64,000 nt of DNA from Pseudomonas denitrificans (nom. rej.). GTDB taxonomy: Bacteria; Pseudomonadota; Gammaproteobacteria; Pseudomonadales; Pseudomonadaceae. The DNA is taken from contig NZ_CP043626.1 of assembly GCF_008807415.1 (NCBI RefSeq), positions 6,816,509-6,880,508 on the forward strand, given 5' to 3'. The notes under the pieces are model-generated. The model ran no database searches. It saw only the letters and a program-made list of their open reading frames with translations, and had not been told where the DNA came from. This document shows, one piece after another, positions 12,001-17,085 of this stretch (positions are counted from its first letter, which is position 1; every line of letters begins with the position of its first letter). Position numbers and translations under genes: made by a program.

Positions 12001-13206
12001 GCTGCCGGTGTCGCGGTCGGTGGCTACCAGTTGGCCGCCGATCACGCTGTCTTCGTTGCCGCTGGCCTGGCCATCCTGGGCGACCGGGGTGTCGTTGGCG
12101 CCCTGGACGTTGATGGTGATGACGCGGGTGTCGGTGGCACCGGACGGATCGGTGACGGTGACGGTGAAGCTCTCGCTCGGGTTCTGACCCAGCGGCAGGG
12201 CGTTCACCGCGTTGGCGTCAACCACGTAGGTGTAGCTGCCGTCGGCGTTGACGGTCAGCTCGCCGTAGGCGCCCTTGGCGCTGCCGCTCCAGGTCAGGTT
12301 GGTGTCGTCGACGTCGGTGGCGGTCAGCTGGCCCTTGATGTCGGCGAAGCTGTCGTTGGCGGCGGTGTCAGTGATGGCACTGGTATAGGTGCCCGTGGCC
12401 ACCGGAGCGTCGTTCACCGGGGTGATGCCAACGTTTACGACCAGGGTGCTGGACGCGCCACGGCTGTCAGTGACGATCACGGTGAAGCTGTCGGCGCCGT
12501 TGTAGTCACCGTTGGGGTTGTACTGCCAGGTGCCGTTGGGGTTGAGCACCAGCAGGCCGTTGGCCGGTGCCTGGCCGACGCTGTAGGAGATCAGGTCGCC
12601 GTTCGGGTCGCGGGCGGAGAAGGCGCCGGTGAGCAGGGTGTCTTCGGCGGTGGTGAGGTTCAGCACGCCGTTGCCGCCGTCTTCGAATTGCGGCGCAAGG
12701 TTGGCCGGCAGTTCGTTCTGGCGCTCGTCACCGGTAGCGCCGCCGTTGTCCAGGCCGGAGGTGGTGTAGCCGATGTTCGGGTCGACGCGGCCGGCGGTAG
12801 CATCCAGCACCACGAAGCTGTGGCCGCCGCCAACGCCACCATTGCCGCCAGCGGCCGAAGGCGCGGCAGTCGGGCCCGCTGCGGTGGGCGCCAGCGCCTG
12901 GGTCGGGTCGAGGCCGGCGGCGATGGCTTTCTGCAGGTCTTCGGTGCTCGGTGCATTGACCGGCTGCGCGGCGGCGTGGTGCGTCTCGGCCCGCGGCAGG
13001 TCGGCGCTGCTCCACTGGCTGTCGCGGCCCAGGTCGACCAGCTTGCCCTTGCCGACGTCGAGCGTCACCGCGCCGGAAGCGCCGGTGAGCAGCTGCTCGC
13101 CCTGGTAGATGCGGTCACCTTCGACCAGGACGCGCTGGGCGCCTTCGGGGGATACCGCAATCACTTGGCCGATGATGCTTTTTACGACGGCGACGACGCT
13201 GCTCAT
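1..13206 (-). CDS. lapA: LapA-type giant biofilm adhesin (RTX, retention module), 3' end outside the window
   Basis: Surface adhesin exported by a type I secretion system and held in the outer membrane by its N-terminal retention module. The ATG at 13206 follows AGGAGA, and the frame stays open to base 1, giving 4402 codons with the C-terminus missing. Residues 1-110 resemble the LapA retention module. T108-A-A-G111 (bases 12874-12885) matches the TAAG site cut by LapG, at nearly the same position as in P. fluorescens LapA. About 30 VCBS/cadherin-like domains of about 100 residues follow, with recurring NDAPVA, DVDG and FTYQAKDNNG. An inserted domain lies at residues about 1480-1640. A PA14-like domain is at about 3440-3620, an RTX nonapeptide (GGSGDD) near 4070, and a von Willebrand A domain with MIDAS D4100-T-S-G-S and LTDGDP at about 4085-4290. 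More RTX repeats and the secretion signal should lie beyond base 1. The lapD and lapG genes are not in the window. In P. aeruginosa the nearest counterpart may be PA1874 (BapA). Confidence 0.92.
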   Translation of the reverse strand, partial: MSSVVAVVKSIIGQVIAVSPEGAQRVLVEGDRIYQGEQLLTGASGAVTLDVGKGKLVDLGRDSQWSSADLPRAETHHAAAQPVNAPSTEDLQKAIAAGLDPTQALAPTAAGPTAAPSAAGGNGGVGGGHSFVVLDATAGRVDPNIGYTTSGLDNGGATGDERQNELPANLAPQFEDGGNGVLNLTTAEDTLLTGAFSARDPNGDLISYSVGQAPANGLLVLNPNGTWQYNPNGDYNGADSFTVIVTDSRGASSTLVVNVGITPVNDAPVATGTYTSAITDTAANDSFADIKGQLTATDVDDTNLTWSGSAKGAYGELTVNADGSYTYVVDANAVNALPLGQNPSESFTVTVTDPSGATDTRVITINVQGANDTPVAQDGQASGNEDSVIGGQLVATDRDTGSTLTFTTNGNPPAGFTLKPDGSWTFDGKDPAYQHLAEGETQVVQVPYTVTDEHGATSTATLTVTLTGTNDAPVALPGAATTEENSVLNSQVPAASDVDGNVAGYQLTTGVGNGNGNLTFNPDGSYSFNPGKDFDSLAQGETRDVTFTYQAKDNNGALSDPQTITITVTGTNDAPVALPGAATTEENTVLNGQVPTATDVDGSVAGYQLTTGVGQGNGSLTFNPDGSYSFNPGKDFDSLAQGETRDVTFTYQAKDNNGALSDPQTVTITVTGTNDAPVAYADSATTEENTVFNGQVPTASDVDGSIAGYQLTTGVGANNGTLTFNADGSYSFNPGKDFDGLAEGESRDITFTYQAKDDNGALSDPQTITITVTGSNDAPVASATTGAVKEDAQISGQLAATDADNGAQLSYALDKAAPAGFSIDADGKWSFDASGSEYQHLKAGATQTLSIPFTVTDEHGATSSSSLTITITGTNDAPVANAASAKASEDKLSFGKLTASDVDDGAKLSFSLNDKAPAGFTLFKDGTWAFSGLDPAYQSLAAGETKVLSIDYTVTDEHGATSTNTLTLTVTGTNDTPIALPSLLNGVKEDAQISGELKAIDVDNGAQLTYSLNKAAPAGLTLNSDGKWSFDASDAAYQHLKAGATQLISVGYTVTDEHGASTQSVLVITVTGTNDAPKADAATAAAKEDAVSQGQLTATDVDDGAKLSFSVSGNPPAGFTLKTDGSWSFDGKNPAYQSLAEGETKDIQVKYIVTDEHGATDTQTLTITVTGSNDPAVIGGVASVNVNETNAPVTTGGLLTVSDVDGPASFQAQSNVAGKYGTFSLGTDGTWTYTANDAYNELKQDEKLTDSFTVKATDGTSATVTVNIVGTNDAPVAFGDSKTTGENAAFTSQVPLATDIDGSVVGYELATDVGQGHGSLTFNADGSYTFEPGTDFDHLAAGESQDVTFTYQAKDDNGALSDPQTITITVTGSNDAAVISGQTSVSVYETNAPISTSGQLAISDVDSPETFQAQSNVVGKYGTFNLGADGQWTYTAKSAYNELKVGETLVDTFAVKAADGTASSVTVNIVGTNDAPVAYPATASAVEGGIKDPGVVAGATDGSSVTLTITTTQPGEAVSFNWKFSTNDESAFNDFAYVQVNGQKVQLLSSVALVGDGGSSGLQTFQQVFDKPGTYTIVLGVSDAVDKSVDSTLVLSNLPSQVSVGNVVGQVTHIGSNWTLTTSGANNTTLTNQLKPVSEITGKLQATDVDHDAQLTFSTAQNTAGFTLKSDGSWLFDAKNPAYDHLAQGETQTLAINYTVTDEHGATGTSTLTLTITGTNDAPVAGVMKETVYEDSKIGGQLAGSDVDDNAVLTFATTGNLPAGFSSDSSGKWSFDAGNAAYQHLAVGATQNFTVNYSVTDQYGAKSSSTLTITVIGTNDAPVAKAASASVNEDKISGGTLTATDVDDGHALYFSLKDAAPSGFTLNANGTWSFNGNHADYQKLGAGETLELQVKFIVTDDKGATDENVLTLTVTGSNDAAIISGAKIVNVYETNAPITTSGKLDVSDVDGPDTFQAQTNVAGKYGTFNLGTDGAWTYVAKDAYNELKPGESLTDTFTVKAADGTSSSVTVNILGTNDAPTAYDDSVTIDENGRVNGKVPAATDPDGRVSSYQLVTDVGQGNGSLNFNSSGTYHFEPGSDFDHLAAGESQVVTFTYQAKDNNGALSEPKTITITVTGSNDAAVISGVKSSSVNETDAPVSTSGKLNVSDVDSPETFQAQSNVAGKYGTFNLGTDGNWTYVASSAYNELKVGQTLTDTFTVKAADGTSATVTVNIVGTNDAPVAFDGVAATGENTVYSGQVPTATDVDGTIASYQLATNVAAGKGTLTFNANGSYSFNPGSAFDHLAAGQSETVSFTYQAKDNNGALSDPKTITITVNGSNDAPVAYADSKTTEENTVLNGQVPTATDVDGTVAGYQLTTSVAAGKGTLTFNTDGSYSFNPGTAFDHLAAGQNEAVTFTYQAKDNNGALSDPKTVTITVTGTNDAAVITGQTTGSADETNAPVTIAGKLDISDVDGPASFQVQSNTAGTLGKFSIAADGTWSYVTNEAYNELKDGEHRSETFTVLAADGTSTSVTVTLIGTNDAPVAYADSQTTEENSVLNGQVPTATDVDGSVASYQLTTSVAAGKGTLTFDTDGSYSFNPGAAFDHLAAGQSETVTFTYQAKDNNGALSDPQTITITITGSNDAAVIGGLSTANVYETDAPVTTNGQLSISDVDSPESFQAQSSTGKYGTFNLGSDGAWVYTAKEAYNELKDGQTLTDTFTVKAFDGTSSTVTVNIVGTNDKPVAFADTVSTDENAVFNGQVPVATDIDGTVASYQLTTNVAAGKGTLTFNSDGSYSFNPGAAFDHLAAGQSEAVTFTYQAKDNNGALSTPQTVTITVTGSNDAAVITGQNSGNADETDAPVTIGGKLNVTDVDGPASFQAQTDTAGTNGKFSIATDGTWTYVANSAFNELKAGEHLVETFVVKAADGTSTNVTVTINGTNDAPVAYADTQSTGENAVFQGQVPVATDVDGTIASYQLATGIGGGKGTLTFNSDGSYTFNPGTAFDYLAAGQTQDVTFTYQAKDNNSALSDPKTVTITVTGTNDAAVITGQNSGSADETNAPVTIGGKLIVNDVDSPAVFQTQTNTVGTNGKFSIAADGTWTYVANSAFNELKAGEHLVETFVVKAADGTSTNVTVTINGTNDAPVAYADTQSTGENTVLQGQVPVATDVDGTIASYQLVTNVAAGKGTLTFNANGSYTFNPGTAFDHLAAGAHELVTFTYQAKDNNGALSDPKTITIDVTGTNDRPVAADGTASTGENTVLQGQVPVATDIDGTVVGYQLATDVAQGKGSLVFNANGSYTFTPGTAFDHLAAGQSETVTFTYQAKDNDGALSDPKTITITVNGSNDAPNGADNTITLSEDSSRSFSAADFGFSDVDAGDTLSGVRIDSLPTNGTLKFNGNAVTAGQVIDAADLGKLVFTPAANANGNNYANFTFSVKDSSNTYDTTPNKITFNVTPENDAPVAVNDNFTLSGLKGNYWGYNEGPDGTNLTSLSQVTSFMAGHNPSATFTSTTLNYNLSGGDLGGDGNLQKFLGNDAKSLNTDPANTSDAIIQLTGAINLNAGSYQLRVNADDGFSIKIDGVEVFKYDNIQSPTGRESAVFTIAQSGSHSIEIVYWDQGGQAQLQVEMRPQNGTYTTVGGTSLTHTVGELVTNEDTALTIAPQTLLGNDSDVDGDSLTIVSVQNAVNGSVKLEGGNVVFTPAKDVNGSGSFTYTISDGHGGTSTATVTVGINAVNDAPEAKNDQQTTGENNTYNGQVPAATDIDSAVNPNGYALVQSVGAGNGTLTFNANGSYVFNPGTDFDSLNVGESRQVTFTYTAKDAQGAVSAPATVTITVTGSNDLPTATDSTVTLNEDGKRSFSASDFGFSDKDAGDALKAIRIDNLPTAGSLTLNGQSVTAGQVIAVSLLASLVYTPVANAAGNAYATLKFSVQDSHDGFSSSSSTLTLNVTPVNDAPLSADGSASVYAGKTYTFGTKDFAFSDTADSTNGQNHSLQNILIKALPDSGTLLLNGQAISAGKAVSASDIAAGKLTFVPDASGSNAHFSFAVQDSGGVANGGVDTSPTYGFDIHVGQVQIPGTTPNGDNTLTGGSGDDVILGDVGGMLTTTQPGTNYNIALVVDTSGSMAYNLAGNSGAAYADSRMKLIKDALINLANELKGHDGVINITLIGFSASASIKVTVADLNNGNVDQLINAIGKTQNTGLQADGGTNYQSAFEQAVTWFNGQKNGYQNLTLFLTDGDPTYSKNYGNGNSTSDNIVAESAQSFAGLSGISDVRAIGIGTGVNADILKYFDNTKVTGTGTINLGNTTTVLANFDNNSGTGIAKVDNWSKTGTGSISRTNSELKITDAYGGAATKASSPEFNVNGNNLGKLSFDYRTGEFGSGDSFAWSLMKKVVAANGAVSWELVDSGSRTSSDSATITSK
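3223..12420 (-). repeat. Array of about 30 tandem domain repeats of roughly 300 bp inside the adhesin gene
   Basis: The codons for the linker Asn-Asp-(Ala/Lys/Arg)-(Pro/Ala) recur about every 300 bp, for example near 3833, 4135, 4436, 4737, 5041, 5335, 5641, 5939, 6243, 6549, 6847, 7148, 7450, 7745 and 8045. They continue from 8785 to 12410 with one longer interval at 8045-8785. At least three subtypes alternate: one with ATDVDG and FTYQAKDNNGALSDP, one with STGKYGTFNLG and AYNELKDGQ, and one with DEHGAT and GFTLK. Neighbouring units are similar enough that short-read assembly could miscount them, so the copy number is provisional. Confidence 0.88.
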
Positions 13207-13342
13207 GCACTTCTCCTGGTGAGGCTTGCCTGGTTGCCGACCGGCCGCAGGTGAGGTCGGCTCAGGAGGCATTCCTTTGTCTTTAAGAGCAAAAAGTTTG
13301 GCGTCAATCCTTTGGCTTATAGCGTATCGAAATTACGTATAT

Positions 13343-13356
13343 GCCAATGTATTGAC
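13343..13356. promoter_or_regulatory. Candidate FleQ (c-di-GMP-responsive) binding box
   Basis: GCCAATGTATTGAC matches the P. aeruginosa FleQ consensus GTCAATAAATTGAC (recalled) at 11 of 14 positions and keeps the ATTGAC half site intact. FleQ is known to control lapA-type adhesin genes and exopolysaccharide operons in response to cyclic di-GMP. The site lies 137 bp upstream of the adhesin start and 190 bp upstream of the tolC-like gene, so it could serve both. The assignment is from sequence similarity only. Confidence 0.45.
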
Positions 13357-13428
13357 CATTCGATTGCCATCCTAAACAATTGGCAAATCGATGTCACTTT
13401 GATATCGGTGGTCCGCCCAAAAAAATTT

Positions 13429-13448
13429 AGCGTGAAATTCATCACGCT
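13429..13448. terminator. Perfect 7-bp inverted repeat flanked by A and T runs (terminator-like or operator)
   Basis: AGCGTGA and TCACGCT flank a 6-nt loop. The plus strand continues with five T and the minus strand with AAATTTTTTT, so each direction resembles an intrinsic terminator. Because it lies inside the divergent promoter region, about 100 bp before the tolC-like start, it could act as a leader attenuator, insulate the two promoters, or simply be an operator. Confidence 0.4.
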
Positions 13449-13545
13449 TTTTGAAGCTTTCCTTGCAGCCATTCGCCGGTCTTTTGACGCTCCCTAGCGG
13501 CAATCGAATCGCTGCGGCTATCTCACTGATAAGGATGTTTTCCTC

Positions 13546-14907
13546 ATGCGCATGCGATTCGCTCAAGCCGTGCCCTTCGCCCTGGCTTTCGTCATTCCCG
13601 TTGCCCTGCCGGTGCAGGCCGACACCCTCAACCAGGCCATGCAGAAGGCCCTGGAGTACCACCCGGAAATCCAGGCCGGGGTGAACTCGCGTCTCGCTGC
13701 GGACAAGCAACTGCGCGCTGCGAAAGGTGGCTACCTGCCGTCCGTCGACCTGACCGCCGGTTACGGCCGTGAAGGCTCCGACAACACCACTACCCGTGGC
13801 CAAGGCGACCACTGGGACACGCTGAACCGTGGCGAATCCAACCTCGCCCTGCGCCAGATGGTGTTCGACGGCTTCGCCACCTCCAGCGAAGTCGGCCGCC
13901 AGCAGGCCAACGTCAACTCCCGCGCCTACGCGCTGCTGGGTACCTCCGAGCGCACCGCGCTGGACGTCGCCCAGGTCTACACCGACGTGCTGCGTCGCCA
14001 GGAGATGGTTCGCCTGGCCGAGGACAACCTGAAGAATCACCAGCGCGTCTACGACCAGATCAGCCTGCGCAGCTCCCGTGGCGTCGGCCGACTCGCCGAC
14101 CAGGACCAGGCCGAAGCCCGTCTGGCCCAGGCGCAGAACAACCTGATGACCGAGAAGACCAACCTGGCCGACGCCCGTACCAACTACTACAGCGTGGTGG
14201 GCAGCGACCCGGTGGAGCTGAGCGAGCCCACCGGGCTTGTCGGCCAACTGCCGGAAGACCTGCAGGCCGCCCGTCGCCAACTGGTCGAGAACAGCCCGAT
14301 CCTGCGCTCCGCAGAATCCGACGTGGCCGCCGCCGAGAAGCAGTACGACGCTGCGAAATCGACCTTCTATCCGAGATTCGATGCAGAACTTTCCCGAGGT
14401 GCCGATAACAACCTCGACGGAGAAGAAGGCCACAACAACGAATGGCAGGCCATGCTGCGCATGCGCTACAACCTGTTCGCCGGTGGCAGCAACAAGGCCG
14501 AGCTGGAAGCCAAGTCCTATGAGGCGAACCAGGCCCTGGATATCCGCAACAACGCCCTGCGCCAGTTGAACGAGGAACTCGGATTGTCCTGGAACGCCCT
14601 GAACAACGCCCGTGACCAGCTGCCGATCGCCCGCCAGTACGTGGACTACAGCACCCGTGTGCGCGAGGCCTACCAGAAGCAGTTCACCATCGGCGAGCGC
14701 ACCCTGCTCGACCTGCTGGACAGCGAGAACGAACTGTTCAACGCTTCGCGCCGCCTGGTCGACCTGAAGTACACCGAGCTGTTCACCCAGTACCGCATCA
14801 AGGCCACCCTGGGCGAACTGCTCAAGAGCCAGGGCGTGGTCGCGCCGATGGCCGCAGTGGCTTCCGAAGACATCAAGCCGAAAGTCCAGCTGCCCGGCCT
14901 CAACTAA
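13546..14907 (+). CDS. lapE: TolC-family outer membrane channel of the adhesin type I secretion system (LapE-like)
   Basis: Forms the outer membrane pore through which the adhesin passes and in which its retention module is expected to lodge. The 453-residue product starts with a signal peptide (about residues 1-25, cut after PVQA) and then shows the long helical TolC/OEP pattern (DTLNQAM start, repeated coiled segments, ERTLLDLLDSENELF near residue 385). The ATG at 13546 is preceded by AAGGA 10 bp upstream; an in-frame ATG lies two codons later. It is the first gene of a three-gene operon with the ABC transporter and fusion protein, divergent from the adhesin. The closest PAO1 counterpart is probably PA1875. 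The product class is secure; the Lap naming rests on the adjacent adhesin. Confidence 0.9.
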   Translation: MRMRFAQAVPFALAFVIPVALPVQADTLNQAMQKALEYHPEIQAGVNSRLAADKQLRAAKGGYLPSVDLTAGYGREGSDNTTTRGQGDHWDTLNRGESNLALRQMVFDGFATSSEVGRQQANVNSRAYALLGTSERTALDVAQVYTDVLRRQEMVRLAEDNLKNHQRVYDQISLRSSRGVGRLADQDQAEARLAQAQNNLMTEKTNLADARTNYYSVVGSDPVELSEPTGLVGQLPEDLQAARRQLVENSPILRSAESDVAAAEKQYDAAKSTFYPRFDAELSRGADNNLDGEEGHNNEWQAMLRMRYNLFAGGSNKAELEAKSYEANQALDIRNNALRQLNEELGLSWNALNNARDQLPIARQYVDYSTRVREAYQKQFTIGERTLLDLLDSENELFNASRRLVDLKYTELFTQYRIKATLGELLKSQGVVAPMAAVASEDIKPKVQLPGLN

Positions 14908-14928
14908 CCTGCCCGAGAGAGCATCCGC

Positions 14929-17085
14929 GTGGATCAAGAAGTCAGCGAAGTACCCCTAAGCCACGATCCGCGCGGTCTGCTGGATGACCCGCTGCTGGAC
15001 AGCCTGCTGACGCTCTGTCAGCTGCACCAGAAGCCGGCCAGTCGCGCCATGCTCACCAGCGGCCTGCCGCTGCCCGGCCAGCGCCTGTCCGCCGAGCTGC
15101 TGCCCCGTGCGGCGGCTCGCGCCGGCCTGCAGGGGCGCCTGCTGCAGCGCAAGCTGGAGCAGATTCCCGCGCTGGCCATGCCCGCCATGCTGCTGCTGCG
15201 CGAAGGGCGCTGCGCGGTGCTGCTGGGTTGGGAAAACAACGGCGATGCGCGCCTGCTGCTGTCCGAGAGCGACGGCGGTGAAGTACGCGTCACCCGCGAG
15301 CTGCTCAGCGAGGACTACGCCGGCCAGGCCTTCTTCGCCCAGCCGCAGCACAAGTTCGACCTGCAGCACGGCGAGCTGATCCCGCGCGCCAAGAGCTGGT
15401 TCCGCGACACCCTCAAGCGCTCGCGCTGGCTCTACGTCGACGCCGTGGCCGCGAGCCTGCTGATCAACCTGATCGCCCTGGCCGCGCCGCTGTTCGTCAT
15501 GAACGTCTACGACCGCGTGGTGCCCAACCAGGCCGCCGCCACCCTCTGGGTGCTGGCCATCGGCATCAGCGGCGCCTACCTGTTCGACCTGCTGCTCAAG
15601 ACCATGCGCGGCCTGTGCCTGGACCTGGCCGGCAAGAAGACCGACCTGATCATCTCGGCGACGCTGTTCGAGCGCATCGTCGGCATGAGCATGAAGTACC
15701 GCCCGGCACGGGTCGGCTCGTTCGCCCAGAACATCCACGAATTCCAGACGCTGCGCGACTTCCTCAACTCGCTCACGCTCACCACCCTGATCGACATGCC
15801 GTTCACCCTGCTGATCCTGCTGGTGATCGGCATCATCGGCGGGCCGCTGGTGTTCGTCCCGCTGATCGCCTTCCCGCTGGCCGCAGGTCTTGGCTGGCTG
15901 CTGCAGAAGCCGCTGGTGGAGACCATGAACCGCACCATGGCGCTGGCCGCCGAACGCCAGTCGAGCCTGATCGAGACCCTCGCCAGCCTCGACGCGGTGA
16001 AGGTCAACAACGCCGAAAGCGAGCGCCAGTACCTCTGGGAGCAGACCATCGGCACCCTCAGCCGCCTGGAGCTGCGGGTCAAGCTGCTGTCGACCCTGGC
16101 GATGAACATCACCGTGCTGATCCAGGCGCTGGCCGGGGTCATCATGATCATCGGCGGCGTCTACCTGATCATCGCCGGCGACCTGTCCATGGGCGGCCTG
16201 ATCGCCTGCTATATGCTCAACGGCCGCGCCCTCGGCCCGCTGACCCAGCTCTCCGGGCTGATCCAGCGCTACCAGCAGGCGCGCCTGTCCATGGCCACCA
16301 CCAACCAGATGATGGAGCTGCCGCAGGAGCGCAACGCTGACGAACGTCCGCTGACCCGCTCGCAACTGCGCGGCGGCATCGAGATGCGCGGCCTCGACTT
16401 CGCCTACCCGAACCAGCAGGTGGCGGCGCTGCATGGCATCAACCTGCAGATCCGCGCCGGCGAGAAGATCGGCATCATCGGCCGCAGCGGCTCGGGCAAG
16501 AGTTCACTGGCCAAGCTGATTGTCGGTCTGCACCAGCCCGAGAACGGCAATCTGCTGGTGGACGGCGCCGACGTGCGCCAGCTGGACATCAGCGAGCTGC
16601 GCCACAACATCGGCTACGTGCCTCAGGACATCAGCCTGTTCAGTGGCACCCTGCGCGACAACCTGGTCAGCGGCGCGCGCTACATCGATGACGAGCGCGT
16701 GCTGGAAGTAGCCGAGCTGACCGGCGTGAACGAGTTCGTCCGCCTGCACCCGCAGGGCTACGAACTGCAGGTCGGCGAGCGCGGGCACAATCTTTCCGGC
16801 GGCCAGCGGCAGAACGTCGCCCTGGCCCGCGCGCTGCTGCTCGACCCGCCGATCCTGCTGCTGGACGAACCCACCAGCGCCATGGACAACGCCGGCGAAG
16901 AACGCCTGAAACAGCGCCTGCAAGCGATCATGGGCGAGAAGACACTGCTGCTGGTCACCCACCGCGCCTCCATGCTCAGCCTGGTGGACCGCCTGGTGAT
17001 CATCGACAAGGGCCGCATCATCGCCGACGGTCCGAAGGACGTGGTCATGGATGCACTGAAGAAGGGGCAGATCAGTGTCGCTTAA
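14929..17085 (+). CDS. lapB: Type I secretion ABC transporter with C39-like domain (LapB-like)
   Basis: Inner membrane ATPase that drives export of the adhesin. The 718-residue protein has an N-terminal domain of about 140 residues resembling C39-like domains. It lacks a clear catalytic Cys-His arrangement, as expected for RTX exporters that bind rather than cleave their substrate. A six-helix membrane domain covers about residues 165-440. The nucleotide-binding domain shows Walker A GRSGSGKSS near 518, signature LSGGQRQ near 622, Walker B ILLLDEP near 642 and the switch histidine in VTHRAS. The start is GTG at 14929, 21 bp after the tolC-like stop. Its 3' end overlaps the next gene by 11 bp, consistent with translational coupling. 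Confidence 0.93.
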   Translation: MDQEVSEVPLSHDPRGLLDDPLLDSLLTLCQLHQKPASRAMLTSGLPLPGQRLSAELLPRAAARAGLQGRLLQRKLEQIPALAMPAMLLLREGRCAVLLGWENNGDARLLLSESDGGEVRVTRELLSEDYAGQAFFAQPQHKFDLQHGELIPRAKSWFRDTLKRSRWLYVDAVAASLLINLIALAAPLFVMNVYDRVVPNQAAATLWVLAIGISGAYLFDLLLKTMRGLCLDLAGKKTDLIISATLFERIVGMSMKYRPARVGSFAQNIHEFQTLRDFLNSLTLTTLIDMPFTLLILLVIGIIGGPLVFVPLIAFPLAAGLGWLLQKPLVETMNRTMALAAERQSSLIETLASLDAVKVNNAESERQYLWEQTIGTLSRLELRVKLLSTLAMNITVLIQALAGVIMIIGGVYLIIAGDLSMGGLIACYMLNGRALGPLTQLSGLIQRYQQARLSMATTNQMMELPQERNADERPLTRSQLRGGIEMRGLDFAYPNQQVAALHGINLQIRAGEKIGIIGRSGSGKSSLAKLIVGLHQPENGNLLVDGADVRQLDISELRHNIGYVPQDISLFSGTLRDNLVSGARYIDDERVLEVAELTGVNEFVRLHPQGYELQVGERGHNLSGGQRQNVALARALLLDPPILLLDEPTSAMDNAGEERLKQRLQAIMGEKTLLLVTHRASMLSLVDRLVIIDKGRIIADGPKDVVMDALKKGQISVA

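Larger units (their letters stand above)
13207..13545. promoter_or_regulatory. Divergent promoter region between the adhesin and its secretion operon
   Basis: These 339 bp are clearly more AT-rich than the flanking genes and must hold the promoters for both directions. They contain a near-consensus FleQ box at 13343-13356, further ATTGGC/GCCAAT-type half sites near 13310 and 13380, and a perfect inverted repeat at 13429-13448. I could not pick a convincing sigma70 -35/-10 pair by eye. Confidence 0.6.

Noticed and set aside
3223-12420. Regular 300-bp periodicity considered as a CRISPR or satellite array
   Set aside because: The period is far too long for CRISPR, there are no spacers, and every unit is in frame as a protein domain.
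1291-13254. A 3987-codon open frame on the plus strand opposite the adhesin
   Set aside because: It runs in exact codon register with the adhesin, so it stays open merely because the adhesin avoids TTA, CTA and TCA codons, which are rare in this GC-rich genome. The predicted protein has no known fold, and the adhesin strand has the start site and domains.
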